64,000 bases of DNA from positions 231,001 to 295,000 of the forward strand of contig JACJYW010000006.1 of assembly GCA_020635955.1 (NCBI GenBank). Direction: 5' to 3'. Source of the stretch: Crocinitomicaceae bacterium (GTDB lineage Bacteria; Bacteroidota; Bacteroidia; Flavobacteriales_D; Crocinitomicaceae). The translations under genes and the position numbers were made by a program. A model generated the notes under the pieces. The model made no database searches. It had not been told where the DNA came from and was given only the letters and a program-made list of their open reading frames with translations. This document shows positions 9,592 through 18,953 of this stretch, piece by piece; the stretch's first letter is position 1, and each line of letters starts with the position of its first letter.

Positions 9592-11121
9592 ATGATCACA
9601 GGTAAAAACTATATAGGGAGTCAATTGAAAGATTCAAACAATCAAATTACTTTCCGAACCTTTGATCCTGTAGCCAATTCAGAAAATGATTGGGTTTTTT
9701 ATGAGGCAACGGAAGATGAAATAAATGAAGCCTGTCGATTAGCTTTAATGAGTTTTAAAGAATTTCAAAACACGTCAGATCAAATAAGAGCTCAGTTTTT
9801 AAGGGATATTGCAGACAATATTGAGGTCTTAGGAGAGACTCTATTAGAAGTTTATCAAAAAGAATCTGGTTTGGATCTAGTAAGAGCGAGAGCTGAGAGA
9901 GCAAGAACAACCTATCAGCTGAGGATGTTTGCTGACTTTATTGAAACTTCTGGCTGGAGAGGAGACAGCTTTGAAGTAGCAGAACCAAATCGAAGTCCTA
10001 ATCCAAAACCATCACTTTTCAAAACATATTTGCCTATTGGACCAATAGCAGTCTTTGGTGCAAGTAATTTTCCCTTTGCTTATTCAACGGCTGGCGGAGA
10101 TACGGCAAGCGCTTTTGCAGCAGGATGCCCTGTAATAGTTAAATCTCATCCTATGCATGCCGGAACGGGTGAGATGGTAGCTTCTGCTATCTCAAATGCA
10201 GTAATTAAAAACAATCTGCCTAAAGGTATTTTCTCTAACCTAAATGCTCAGGGTTACCAGGTAGGTGCTGCACTGGTGAGTCATCCCATGGTTAAAGGAG
10301 TTGGATTCACCGGAAGTATAACCGGAGGAAGAGCATTGTTAGATATTTCTTCCAAACGACCCGAACCTATTCCGGTTTTTGCTGAGATGGGGAGTGTAAA
10401 TCCTGTAGTTGTTTCTAACGGGGCATTACAAGAAAATATGAAGCAATGGGTACAATCATATGCTGATTCAATAACTAATGGCACGGGGCAGTTTTGCACT
10501 AATCCCGGATTGATAATGGGATTGGAAGGATTGCAACTCAACGAGTTCATTTCAGAATTGTCAAAGGAGATAGATTCAAGAAAGAATACCGTGATGTTAA
10601 ATCCCTCGATCGCTAATTCGTTCAAGAAGTTGAGGAATGATGTTTTGTCTCAGCAAGACGTAAAACAAGAAAGCACCAATGCAAGCGATAATGTCAACTA
10701 CGGAATTCAAACAATAGCTTCTGTTTCAGGAAAAGCTTTCATTGAAAACCCTAAATTACATCACGAAGTATTTGGACCATTTTCTTTAGTTGTTAAATGC
10801 AAGGATCTGGTGGAATTAGAACAGACTATCTCCAGTCTTGAAGGACAATTAACAGCAACATTAATTGCCACGTCGAATGAATTCCGAGAATTTGAATCTG
10901 TTATCTCAACCCTCTCGAATAAAGTTGGAAGAATAGTGTATAATGGTGTGCCAACAGGAGTAGAGGTAACACAAGCTATGACTCATGGCGGACCATTTCC
11001 AGCTTCAACAGACTCCAGGTTTACTGCGGTTGGAACGGATTCAATTAAAAGATGGTTAAGGCCTATCACGTTTCAAAATTTCCCAAAGGAATTATTGCCA
11101 TCAGGACTCGTTAGAATGTAA
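9592..11121 (+). CDS. aldehyde dehydrogenase, 2-oxoglutarate-semialdehyde type (NADP+)
   Basis: A 509-residue ALDH-superfamily enzyme. It has the cofactor-binding region FGASNFPFAYSTAGGDTASA, the GFTGSITGGRALLDI motif, a general-base Glu in FAEMGSVNPVVV, and the catalytic Cys in GQFCTNPGLI. The spacing and the EMGSxNP motif match 2,5-dioxovalerate dehydrogenases, which oxidise 2-oxoglutarate semialdehyde to 2-oxoglutarate in pentose, hydroxyproline or glucarate breakdown. No other genes of those routes lie nearby. Its last 21 bases overlap the tail of the convergent STAS-like gene. Confidence 0.92.
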   Translation: MITGKNYIGSQLKDSNNQITFRTFDPVANSENDWVFYEATEDEINEACRLALMSFKEFQNTSDQIRAQFLRDIADNIEVLGETLLEVYQKESGLDLVRARAERARTTYQLRMFADFIETSGWRGDSFEVAEPNRSPNPKPSLFKTYLPIGPIAVFGASNFPFAYSTAGGDTASAFAAGCPVIVKSHPMHAGTGEMVASAISNAVIKNNLPKGIFSNLNAQGYQVGAALVSHPMVKGVGFTGSITGGRALLDISSKRPEPIPVFAEMGSVNPVVVSNGALQENMKQWVQSYADSITNGTGQFCTNPGLIMGLEGLQLNEFISELSKEIDSRKNTVMLNPSIANSFKKLRNDVLSQQDVKQESTNASDNVNYGIQTIASVSGKAFIENPKLHHEVFGPFSLVVKCKDLVELEQTISSLEGQLTATLIATSNEFREFESVISTLSNKVGRIVYNGVPTGVEVTQAMTHGGPFPASTDSRFTAVGTDSIKRWLRPITFQNFPKELLPSGLVRM

Positions 11122-11484
11122 CCAGGCTTCAGCTTTTTTCTGTGTATTAAAAAGCTTGATATTGATAGAAGGTTTATTGATTCCAAGAAAGAAGTTACCT
11201 ACTAACGTTTGATAAGGAGTTTTGGCGATCATTGCTACTTTTTCAGCCAGATCGAATTGTTCTGACAAAATTCTCCGCGCGTCTCGGGAATACTTACCAT
11301 TTGTTATGAAAACCAGAATAAGAGAATGTTTTTCGTTTACTTCCTTGATCTTGGCTACATTCTCATTCATATGATAATCTTCATATCGTTCTTTCATTTC
11401 AGGCCTACTGTGAACTTCAATAATCCCATCAGATCTTAATTTGATCTCCAATGAACTGGTATAATATGTTTGAAGGATATCCAT
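11101..11484 (-). CDS. small STAS-like paralogue (copy 2, divergent)
   Basis: A 127-residue protein starting at the ATG at 11484; the upstream TTG at 11505 is less likely. It has the same layout as the other small STAS-like proteins here: N-terminal strands (IEVHSRPEMKERYEDYH), a central hydrophobic strand (HSLILVFIT), a helical Arg/Glu/Ala region and a C-terminal strand-helix (IKLFNTQKKAEAWLHS). Sequence identity to the 40-42 kb copies is low, so membership is by pattern. Its 3' end overlaps the aldehyde dehydrogenase by 21 bp, tail to tail. Function unknown. Confidence 0.7.
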   Translation of the reverse strand: MDILQTYYTSSLEIKLRSDGIIEVHSRPEMKERYEDYHMNENVAKIKEVNEKHSLILVFITNGKYSRDARRILSEQFDLAEKVAMIAKTPYQTLVGNFFLGINKPSINIKLFNTQKKAEAWLHSNES

Positions 11485-11529
11485 GAATAATCGGAATCCA
11501 ACCAATATAATAAAAATTACGACGAAACC

Positions 11530-14196
11530 CTAAAATTTAACGATTAACCTAAAATTGATCCTACGTCCTGTTAGGTGGTTTGGAATGGCGTAATAGCGAC
11601 CATTGACATCTTGCAACCATTGATAAGATATAGTATTCTTAATGCCCAGTAAATTAAACGCATCCAAACTTAAGGTCAATTGTTCGAGATGTTTGAAAAA
11701 GGCTTTTTCCTTGAACTTTTCTTTGTTTTGTGGATTAATTATATCATACATAAATCCTAGATCCACCCTGATATAAGAGTTAGATCTTAACACATCTTTA
11801 TAGCGCTCGTAAGTTGGTGGACCATAGGGAAGAGGTGTTCCAAAAATGGTATTGACAGAAACTTTGAAATCTTCTAATCTTGGCATGTGATCTTGAAAAA
11901 AGATAGAGAATGTTAAACGTTGATCCGTGGGTCTTGGAATGAACCCAGGCTGCTGTAATATTGAATCGGTAGCTATATCATCAACAGTATATCCATAAAT
12001 AATTGTGTCCCCTTTGGAATTCAGATACAGGTAATAATCGTCATTTAAAATATCTTCTGCCGTTTTAAGAAATCCTATTCTGAAAAACGATTCCACACCT
12101 GGTATAAATTGACCGTGGATTTTTGCGTCAACACCATAGGCGTAGGCTACAGCACTGTTTTCACCATAATATCGAATGCGTACATTATCTATTTCGTACG
12201 GAACAACATCCCACATGTATTTATAGTAAGCCTCCGTCACGAATTTGAACGGTCGATCCCACATGGTGAAGTATACATCAGCTCCAAATACATTGTGCCA
12301 TGACTTTTGGGAAACAACGTCTGGATTCAAAATCCCATTAATTCCACGCATTGTTCTGTATAACGGGGGTTGATAATATAATCCTGATGCAAAACGTAAT
12401 TTTATGTTCCTTCTGGCAACGGTGGAATCTGATCTCAATAAATACGATCTAGGTGTATAGGTCAAACTGAAACGAGGAGTTACCCAGTATTCATCATTGT
12501 AAGTTCTGTAGCCACCTCTTGTTCCAAGGGTCAAAGAGAGTTTCGCAGGACTATTTCTAATGGTATCTACAAGTGTGTATTTTGTTTTAATAGAGTCAGA
12601 CCTGAATTTCTTACTTAGTTTTATTGGAACATCCTTCCTTTTGATCCAATTCTGTGAATACTGAAAATGACTGGTAAACTTGAAAGTTTCAACGTTGTTA
12701 TGCTGTTTAACAAGTTCTTGGACCTCTACCAGATCAGGGTCTCCCTGAGGTATACTATAGCCAGCTGAATCAATTAAATGCCATTCACTTAGTTGATCAT
12801 TAAAGAGTTCGTATTGTGCCTTTCCACCAAATCTGATCTCTCCAAATCGAGTAGATAATGTACTGTCTGACTTTAAAACGTTCTTGGTTTTTAGGTCGTA
12901 TTTAGCCATGCTGTAAACGTTGCCTATCCATACATCAAGGTTATTTCTGGCATGATCCAAAAATCCTCCCACACCAACATTACTGGTTGAGTCACCATAT
13001 TCTTCTTTAGCAGGGTCTGTTTCAAGTTGATTGATCCAGTATTCGCCCAGAATGTCAAATGTTTCGCTTTCAATGGAATGAAATACGGATCCTACAAAAT
13101 CTATCTTGAATTGTTTGCTTTTTCTCCAATTCACGCCTGTAGCTGCAGTAAATGTTTTGAATTTTGTCTCTTCCTGTCCTTCAAAGTATACCTTTAATTG
13201 ATAAGCTTCATTAACAGTTCCCCAGGTTGTATTTCTGGTAGTAGGTACAAATCGATAATTGTTTGAAGAATAGTGTCCTAGAAAAAATAGTTTGCTGTAG
13301 CTATTCTCATTATTGTAGTTGAGAAAGTAATTAGTTAATAGCTGATAATCAAAGAAAGTAGGGTTGTAATCTCCCTGGGTTGGTAAACTATTTAACACAT
13401 ATGAATTGGCTCTATATCTGGCTCCGGTAATAAAATTGGCGCGCTTCTTTGCAAAAACTCCTTCTAAATGAGCTTGACCTCCCATTAAACTTCCTTGAGC
13501 TGAACCACCAAATTTTATTGGCTCTCTGTATTGTATATCTAAAACTGAGGACAATTTATCACCATAGTAGGCATCAAATCCGCCAGCAGAAAATGAAATA
13601 TTATCAACAAACGAAGGGTTCACGAAACTCAAACCTTCTTGCTGGCCTGAACGAACGAGAAAAGGCCTGTAGATTTGTATCCCATTAATGTATATCAGGT
13701 TTTCATCATAGTTCCCGCCACGTACATTATAACTGGCTGTTAATTCATTATTGGAAGAAACACCAAGTCCAACCAGTTTTAACAGGTCCTCAAAATTCCC
13801 TGATACACTTGGTAATCGCTCAAGATCTACAGGAGGAAAGCGATCTATAAAATCTCCCGGACGAATATATTCTACCACAACTGGCCCAAACTCATTTTGT
13901 TTTAGTTTGATTATTCCAATAAACTTGTCTGCGTTTTCAACGTTGATGGCTTCTACGAAAGGTTCTTTACCGGAAAATACAATTCTCACTGTGTAGATCT
14001 GATTGGGTTCTACACCAACTTCGAAATATCCCTTTTCATTAGTGAAGGCAGCAATACCTTGAAATCCGTCAATCCTGATGGATACATCTTTTAAACCAAC
14101 ACCTTCTTCATCTACAACACGGCCACTAAGATTAACCCTTTGTCCCAGGGATATCCAGGAAAGCATCAGAAATAGTATGAATATGACCTTTTTCAA
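11530..14196 (-). CDS. TonB-dependent receptor with carboxypeptidase-regulatory-like N-terminus
   Basis: An 888-residue outer-membrane receptor. It has a signal peptide (MKKVIFILFLMLSWISLGQ), a CarboxypepD_reg-like beta-sandwich (LSGRVVDEEGVGLKDVSIRI), a plug domain (about residues 110-220, with YNVRGGNYDENLIYINGI) and a beta-barrel ending in a terminal aromatic strand (INFRLIVKF). No SusD partner lies beside it, so it need not be a glycan receptor; substrate unknown. The barrel has many alternating hydrophobic strands and an overall size typical of Bacteroidota receptors. Confidence 0.93.
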   Translation of the reverse strand: MKKVIFILFLMLSWISLGQRVNLSGRVVDEEGVGLKDVSIRIDGFQGIAAFTNEKGYFEVGVEPNQIYTVRIVFSGKEPFVEAINVENADKFIGIIKLKQNEFGPVVVEYIRPGDFIDRFPPVDLERLPSVSGNFEDLLKLVGLGVSSNNELTASYNVRGGNYDENLIYINGIQIYRPFLVRSGQQEGLSFVNPSFVDNISFSAGGFDAYYGDKLSSVLDIQYREPIKFGGSAQGSLMGGQAHLEGVFAKKRANFITGARYRANSYVLNSLPTQGDYNPTFFDYQLLTNYFLNYNNENSYSKLFFLGHYSSNNYRFVPTTRNTTWGTVNEAYQLKVYFEGQEETKFKTFTAATGVNWRKSKQFKIDFVGSVFHSIESETFDILGEYWINQLETDPAKEEYGDSTSNVGVGGFLDHARNNLDVWIGNVYSMAKYDLKTKNVLKSDSTLSTRFGEIRFGGKAQYELFNDQLSEWHLIDSAGYSIPQGDPDLVEVQELVKQHNNVETFKFTSHFQYSQNWIKRKDVPIKLSKKFRSDSIKTKYTLVDTIRNSPAKLSLTLGTRGGYRTYNDEYWVTPRFSLTYTPRSYLLRSDSTVARRNIKLRFASGLYYQPPLYRTMRGINGILNPDVVSQKSWHNVFGADVYFTMWDRPFKFVTEAYYKYMWDVVPYEIDNVRIRYYGENSAVAYAYGVDAKIHGQFIPGVESFFRIGFLKTAEDILNDDYYLYLNSKGDTIIYGYTVDDIATDSILQQPGFIPRPTDQRLTFSIFFQDHMPRLEDFKVSVNTIFGTPLPYGPPTYERYKDVLRSNSYIRVDLGFMYDIINPQNKEKFKEKAFFKHLEQLTLSLDAFNLLGIKNTISYQWLQDVNGRYYAIPNHLTGRRINFRLIVKF

Positions 14197-14332
14197 GAGA
14201 AGGCAAAAGTATAAAAGAGTGATGATGAAAACGCCTACAATAGCTTATTATTTTGATACTTAAAAAGAAATATGCAGGATAAGTTGTTAATATTCTGTTT
14301 GTCATGAATGTCTGCCATCATATTTCATCTCT

Positions 14333-14340
14333 TATTTTTG
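14333..14340 (+). promoter_or_regulatory. Bacteroidota -7 box (TATTTTTG) before parE
   Basis: TATTTTTG matches TAnnTTTG and would start transcription about 20 bases before the ATG at 14367. It sits inside the longer frame that begins at 14304, which argues that the true parE start is the downstream ATG. No clear -33 TTTG at 19 bases. Confidence 0.4.
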
Positions 14341-14366
14341 TTGAAATAGCGAAAAGAAAAAGAGAG

Positions 14367-16229
14367 ATGGCAGATCAACAAACCAACTATACTGAAGATA
14401 ATATTCGGTCACTTGACTGGAAAGAGCATATCCGAATGCGTCCCGGGATGTATATCGGTAAACTAGGGGATGGCTCAGCTCCAGATGATGGTATATATGT
14501 GTTATTGAAAGAGATCATGGATAATTCAATTGATGAGTTCGTGATGGGAAATGGAAAACGCATTAACATCAAGATCAAAGATGGAATGGCTCAGGTTAGA
14601 GATTATGGGAGAGGAATTCCTTTGGGAAAAGTGATCGATTGTGTCTCCAAGATAAATACTGGAGGTAAATACGATTCTAAAGCCTTTAAAAAATCAGTTG
14701 GTTTAAATGGTGTAGGAACGAAAGCTGTTAATGCCTTATCTGACCATTTTGTAGTAGAATCCGTAAGGGATGGTATCAAAAAAAGAGCGGTATTTCAAAG
14801 AGGGGAATTAGTAGAGGATTGTCCTGAAGAAAAAACAGACGAGCGCAACGGAACCTACATGGAATTCATTCCGGATGCTTCAATATTTAAGAATTTTAAA
14901 TACAGAATTCCATATTTAGAAAAAATGTTCTGGAATTACTGTTATTTGAACAGGGGCTTAGCTATTTATTTCAATGGAGAAAAATACGTTTCCGAAAATG
15001 GATTAAAGGATCTTTTAGAGGATAACATGGAAAGTGATCCATTATATCCAATCATCCATTTGGAAGGCGAAGATATTGAAGTGGCTATTACGCACGTAAG
15101 GAGTTACGGAGAGAATTACTATTCTTTCGTAAATGGTCAACATACAACACAAGGTGGTACGCACTTATCTGAATTTAGAGGGGCTGTTGCCAAGGTAATT
15201 AAAGAGTTTTATGGAAAGAACTATGATGCTGTAGATATCAGACAATCAATAGTTGCCGCCGTGTCAGTTAAAGTAATAGAACCGGTATTTGAATCACAAA
15301 CAAAAACCAAACTAGGGTCGCAAGAAATTGAACCGGATGGACAATCAATGAGGGCTTTCATCAATGATTTCTTGAAGATCAATCTGGATAATTACCTTCA
15401 TAAGAACCCGCAAACGGCTGATATCCTTGAGAAGAAGATCAAACAATCTGAAAAAGAACGAAAAGAACTATCAGGAATTCGCAAACTGGCAAGAGACAGG
15501 GCTAAAAAAGCAAGTGTTCACAACAAGAAATTAAGAGATTGTCGTGTTCACTTAAGTGATCTTAAAGACGAGAGAAGAGGGGATTCTACCATTTTTATTA
15601 CGGAGGGTGATTCAGCAAGTGGATCAATTACAAAATCTCGTGATGTCAATACTCAAGCCGTATTTAGCTTGAGAGGTAAACCTCTGAATTCTTACGGGCT
15701 AACTAAAAAGGTAGTTTATGAGAACGAGGAATTCAACTTGCTTCAAGCTGCTTTAGACATTGAAGATGGAATTGAAGGATTGAGATATAATAATGTGGTA
15801 ATAGCAACAGATGCAGATGTTGATGGTATGCACATTCGATTGCTGTTGTTGACTTTTTTCTTACAATTCTTCCCTGAATTGGTTAGGGGCGGACATGTAT
15901 ATATCTTGCAAACTCCTCTGTTTAGAGTACGAAATAAGAAAGAAACGAGATATTGTTATACCGAAGAAGAGAGATTATCTGCCATTGCGGAATTAGGCAA
16001 AAATCCAGAGATCACAAGATTTAAAGGTCTTGGAGAGATCTCACCGGATGAATTCAAGAATTTCATTGGAGCTGATATGCGTCTTGATCCTGTGATCATA
16101 GGAAAAGATGCTCGTATTGAGAATGTGCTTGATTTCTATATGGGCAAGAATACACCTGATCGTCAGGATTTTATTATTGATAATCTACGTGTTGAAGAAT
16201 CAGTAGAAGAACTAGACAAAACCGCTTAA
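14367..16229 (+). CDS. parE: DNA topoisomerase IV subunit B (ParE/GyrB family)
   Basis: A 620-residue GHKL ATPase/Toprim subunit. It has the ATP-binding segments MRPGMYIGKLGDG, DNSIDEF, RGIPLG and GLNGVGTKAVNALS, then the Toprim motifs TEGDSASGSI and DADVDGMHIR, and ends soon after the C-terminal RFKGLGE region. It pairs with ParC (18,954) to decatenate chromosomes. Assigned as ParE rather than GyrB because a ParC-type A subunit is nearby and the typical GyrA is elsewhere at 34,684. The ATG at 14367 is chosen over 14304 because the earlier residues do not resemble the family and contain a promoter-like box. Confidence 0.93.
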   Translation: MADQQTNYTEDNIRSLDWKEHIRMRPGMYIGKLGDGSAPDDGIYVLLKEIMDNSIDEFVMGNGKRINIKIKDGMAQVRDYGRGIPLGKVIDCVSKINTGGKYDSKAFKKSVGLNGVGTKAVNALSDHFVVESVRDGIKKRAVFQRGELVEDCPEEKTDERNGTYMEFIPDASIFKNFKYRIPYLEKMFWNYCYLNRGLAIYFNGEKYVSENGLKDLLEDNMESDPLYPIIHLEGEDIEVAITHVRSYGENYYSFVNGQHTTQGGTHLSEFRGAVAKVIKEFYGKNYDAVDIRQSIVAAVSVKVIEPVFESQTKTKLGSQEIEPDGQSMRAFINDFLKINLDNYLHKNPQTADILEKKIKQSEKERKELSGIRKLARDRAKKASVHNKKLRDCRVHLSDLKDERRGDSTIFITEGDSASGSITKSRDVNTQAVFSLRGKPLNSYGLTKKVVYENEEFNLLQAALDIEDGIEGLRYNNVVIATDADVDGMHIRLLLLTFFLQFFPELVRGGHVYILQTPLFRVRNKKETRYCYTEEERLSAIAELGKNPEITRFKGLGEISPDEFKNFIGADMRLDPVIIGKDARIENVLDFYMGKNTPDRQDFIIDNLRVEESVEELDKTA

Positions 16230-16963
16230 TGAAATTAAGGCTAGTCAACATATTGAACTTAAATCTGGTAGTCTTCCTGATAGCGTTGTCAATGTCAATG
16301 GTTGGATCCGCACAAGATACAGACAAAGGGCAAGTCAAATTTCTAGTGGATGTTGACAATGGATACTTTGAGATCATGATAGATGATACCATGTTCTTAA
16401 AGCTCTTTAAATGTGATTTAGAATTAGGTAAGCATTCCGCTAAAATTTGGTCTCCGGGATATATCACAAATCAAGTTGACTTCGAAGTCTTCAAAGATTC
16501 GACAACAGAAGTATTGGTCAACATGGCGATATCTAATGAGCGAAAGCAGTTTGAAGCAGATTATAAGAGCTATCGTATGGATTTCCACAAATCCATAACA
16601 ATTCCAGGATACACAACATTGGGACTAGGACTGGCTACAACCGGTTTTTTAATTGCCGCATATGATACCAGAAGACAAGTTTATGCTGATATTGATTCAT
16701 ATAATTACTCTGCCAGCTATATTGACGCCGTTAAGTTTAAGTCTGATGTTTTAGCCAATAACCAGAAATACAATCGTTTACGATATACTTATTATACTTT
16801 TCTTGGATTAACAGCCGCCTCACTGGGAACAACCATTTACACCTCTGTAAAATTCAAACGAAACAGAAAGGAACCTACTTTTAATCCGGACAGCCCTTTT
16901 AAAACAAGCTCAACTCTATACATATCGCCTTTTGGTGTCAGTTGGTTGATCAATATTGGATGA
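16229..16963 (+). CDS. membrane-anchored protein, PEGA-like N-terminal domain
   Basis: A 244-residue protein. It has a signal-like hydrophobic N-terminus (LNLVVFLIALSMSMVGSAQ), a beta-rich segment with PEGA-like character (KCDLELGKHSAKIWSPGY), one predicted transmembrane segment around TLGLGLATTGFLIAAY, another at YYTFLGLTAASLGTTIY, and a basic region. The start codon overlaps the parE stop by one base (TAATG), so translation is probably coupled to parE. The family is not recognised by name. An envelope role seems likely. Confidence 0.7.
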   Translation: MKLRLVNILNLNLVVFLIALSMSMVGSAQDTDKGQVKFLVDVDNGYFEIMIDDTMFLKLFKCDLELGKHSAKIWSPGYITNQVDFEVFKDSTTEVLVNMAISNERKQFEADYKSYRMDFHKSITIPGYTTLGLGLATTGFLIAAYDTRRQVYADIDSYNYSASYIDAVKFKSDVLANNQKYNRLRYTYYTFLGLTAASLGTTIYTSVKFKRNRKEPTFNPDSPFKTSSTLYISPFGVSWLINIG

Positions 16964-17388
16964 GAAATTTGTTATACATATTAATATTCTTGTTCGCATT
17001 GCCTTCTTGCTTAAAGAAAATAGACGAGGTTGATGAGGCTGATAAAAATATTTTCGATCCAACATATGATGGGGATATTTGGTTTGAAGTTGATACTATA
17101 TATCTCTTTACCGATCAATGGAATAATGAGAAAGTCAAATTCAACTATCATATTTTAGAAGAAAGAACGCCTCTATTGAAGCCTAGTCAAATTAACTTAT
17201 GGATAGCGGTGAATGACAACAATGGTTTTTTTGCTCCAGCTCCTTTGAGTACAGCAGGACTTTACGGCGGCACCTTCACTCAATTACCGGATGGAACAAC
17301 TTCATATTGTGTTGAAATTGGCGTGGTAACAATTAATGGTGGTGATACCCTTGTTTATAATCAATTTACGCAGTGCAAAGATCTTTGA
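16960..17388 (+). CDS. small lipoprotein
   Basis: A 142-residue lipoprotein from the ATG at 16960, which overlaps the previous stop (ATGA). The N-terminus MRNLLYILIFLFALPSC is a lipoprotein signal with the lipidated Cys at residue 17. The mature part is beta-rich with acidic residues and no recognised domain. It forms the third gene of a parE-led overlapping set. Function unknown. Confidence 0.75.
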   Translation: MRNLLYILIFLFALPSCLKKIDEVDEADKNIFDPTYDGDIWFEVDTIYLFTDQWNNEKVKFNYHILEERTPLLKPSQINLWIAVNDNNGFFAPAPLSTAGLYGGTFTQLPDGTTSYCVEIGVVTINGGDTLVYNQFTQCKDL

Positions 17389-17425
17389 TGCACATTTTAC
17401 CCCTCGGATGTCTTGCTGTTTTTCT

Positions 17426-17597
17426 GTTAATTTTTTGTTAACGACACTTTAGTAGCCGAGAGCAACATTTTGCTCGGCGATCTCATTTTTGGTATAGTAT
17501 TTTCATGTTCTATACCAGATTAATTGCCAGTTAATCTCATCATTTAATGATCGCATCAAATGGCAGCCTCCACCTCAGACGTGGAGGTTTTTTTTTT
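17426..17597 (+). ncRNA. candidate structured RNA: six successive hairpins
   Basis: A gene-free gap of about 325 bp contains a string of stem-loops: GTTAA/TTAAC (17426-17442); GCCG+AGCAA/TTGCT+CGGC with a bulge (17455-17478); GGTATAG/CTATACC (17491-17516); AGATTAA/TTAATCT (17517-17537); CATTT/AAATG (17541-17562); and CCTCCAC/GTGGAGG followed by ten T (17567-17597). There is no open frame. The chain of perfect short stems ending in a terminator suggests a small RNA, or a structured 3' end of the parE transcript. I do not recognise it as RNase P, tmRNA, SRP or 6S RNA. Confidence 0.4.
17567..17597 (+). terminator. intrinsic terminator (7-bp perfect stem, T10)
   Basis: CCTCCAC (17567-17573), a 7-base loop, GTGGAGG (17581-17587) and ten consecutive T (17588-17597). 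It ends the parE set or the candidate RNA before the TPR gene. Confidence 0.8.
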
Positions 17598-17683
17598 GTT
17601 TCCTTCAAAAGGCTCTTAATCAACAATATTTATAAATATGTCGAATTCATGAATTAACTCTCTATTAGGGTTAATATATTATC

Positions 17684-17691
17684 TATCTTTG
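17684..17691 (+). promoter_or_regulatory. Bacteroidota -7 box (TATCTTTG) before the TPR gene
   Basis: TATCTTTG fits TAnnTTTG. Transcription would begin near 17695, upstream of the GTG at 17715 but almost on the TTG at 17700, which supports the GTG start. Confidence 0.4.
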
Positions 17692-17714
17692 ATTTAGATT
17701 TGAACTTTAATCAA

Positions 17715-18848
17715 GTGAAGCACACTAACTTATTCTCTCTTAGCCTCATTTTTTGTGCTCTTGTTTTTTCCTTTTCAGGAAGAGCTCAAAGCATAGATTC
17801 TGTTAAACTTGATTCTTTAATTTTCATTCTTACCCTGGATAATGATGACGAGCAAACAGTGGATGCATATCTTATTCTGGCAGAGGACTATGAAAATGTT
17901 TCGGAATATTCAATTGCCTTGACCTATTCGAATCTCGGTTATGAAATGGCTGAAAAAATCCAATATGAAGAAGCCGAGTTTGATGCGTCCTTAAGGATCG
18001 CTCACCTATATTTAGCTTATTATCTTGACTTTAAGAATGCTCTTAGGTATTATGATATAGCACACAAATTAGCCGAAGCATCAGGAGATAAAGAACACTT
18101 ACTTCGTGTTTATAGAGGATATAGCTCACTTTATTCTAGCGTTGGTCAATACCAAGAATCAATACATTTCTATGAACTTGCAATTGATATTGCTGAGGAA
18201 ATAGGGGATAATCAATTGATTTCTGACCTTCATGCCTATGCTGGTGGTATTTATGAAGAGTCTGGAGATACTTCTAAAGCAATGGAAATGTTTAAAGAGG
18301 TGGTAAGAATTGAAGAAGAACACAATTTCATGCATTCATCTAATGCGGCACAAATTACGGTTGCCCATTACTATCATTTGAATGGAGACAATGATAGAAG
18401 TTTGAATTTTTATAGAGCTGCATTAAAAAGATTCGAAAGATCCAATGATCAAAGATGGGTTTCATATACACATGCTGAGATGGCAAGAGTTTATCTTGAT
18501 ATAAAGAATTATGAGCGTGCCGAAAAACATGGATTAGCAGGATATGCTGTTGCAGACTCTTTGGAATTGAATAAAGAATTAGGGGATAACGCTAAAGTAC
18601 TGGCAGAAATCTATGAGGCAATGGGTAAAAATGATAAGGCAATCATCTATCAGGAAGAATACGATCAATTAATGGATCGTGTTATTGTTGAATTAGTTCC
18701 AAGAACTAATGGTGAACAGATCGAAAACCTATCTACGGAGTCAACTTCCAATAACGGTTGGTACAAGGGGTTTTTAAATGCAATTATTATCTCGCTTTTG
18801 ATTGGAGGACTTGTATTTGTTTCTGGTTTATCTTTTACAAAAGGTTGA
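17715..18848 (+). CDS. exported TPR-repeat protein with C-terminal membrane helix
   Basis: About 377 residues from GTG at 17715 (TTG at 17700 is an alternative; no ATG is usable). A signal peptide (KHTNLFSLSLIFCALVFSFS) is followed by roughly six tetratricopeptide repeats, recognisable from ALRYYDIAHKLAEASGD, SIHFYELAIDIAEEIGD and SLNFYRAALKRFERSND. It ends with a hydrophobic helix (ISLLIGGLVFVSGLSF). The architecture resembles the sensor half of Bacteroidota TPR-LuxR or TPR-histidine kinases, but the effector domain is missing. A scaffold role is plausible; no partner identified. Confidence 0.75.
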   Translation: MKHTNLFSLSLIFCALVFSFSGRAQSIDSVKLDSLIFILTLDNDDEQTVDAYLILAEDYENVSEYSIALTYSNLGYEMAEKIQYEEAEFDASLRIAHLYLAYYLDFKNALRYYDIAHKLAEASGDKEHLLRVYRGYSSLYSSVGQYQESIHFYELAIDIAEEIGDNQLISDLHAYAGGIYEESGDTSKAMEMFKEVVRIEEEHNFMHSSNAAQITVAHYYHLNGDNDRSLNFYRAALKRFERSNDQRWVSYTHAEMARVYLDIKNYERAEKHGLAGYAVADSLELNKELGDNAKVLAEIYEAMGKNDKAIIYQEEYDQLMDRVIVELVPRTNGEQIENLSTESTSNNGWYKGFLNAIIISLLIGGLVFVSGLSFTKG

Positions 18849-18910
18849 TTTCTAAAAGCTACTGTTGATAACTATCTAAGTTTCCAGCTCCATTTTGCTT
18901 TACATCTTTT

Positions 18911-18918
18911 TATTTTTG
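18911..18918 (+). promoter_or_regulatory. Bacteroidota -7 box (TATTTTTG) before parC
   Basis: TATTTTTG fits TAnnTTTG and lies 35 bases before the parC ATG at 18954. A TTTG at 18894-18897 is present, but the 13-base spacing is short for the consensus. Confidence 0.35.
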
Positions 18919-18953
18919 AAGCTTATCTATCCAAAAGGTAGTCTTGATTGTCT

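Noticed and set aside
14304..14366. Longer parE N-terminus
   Set aside because: The added residues do not resemble the family and include a promoter-like TATTTTTG box; the ATG at 14367 is better.
17426..17597. Riboswitch, tmRNA, RNase P or 6S RNA
   Set aside because: No conserved signature of these RNAs was recognised, and the following gene does not suggest a riboswitch ligand.
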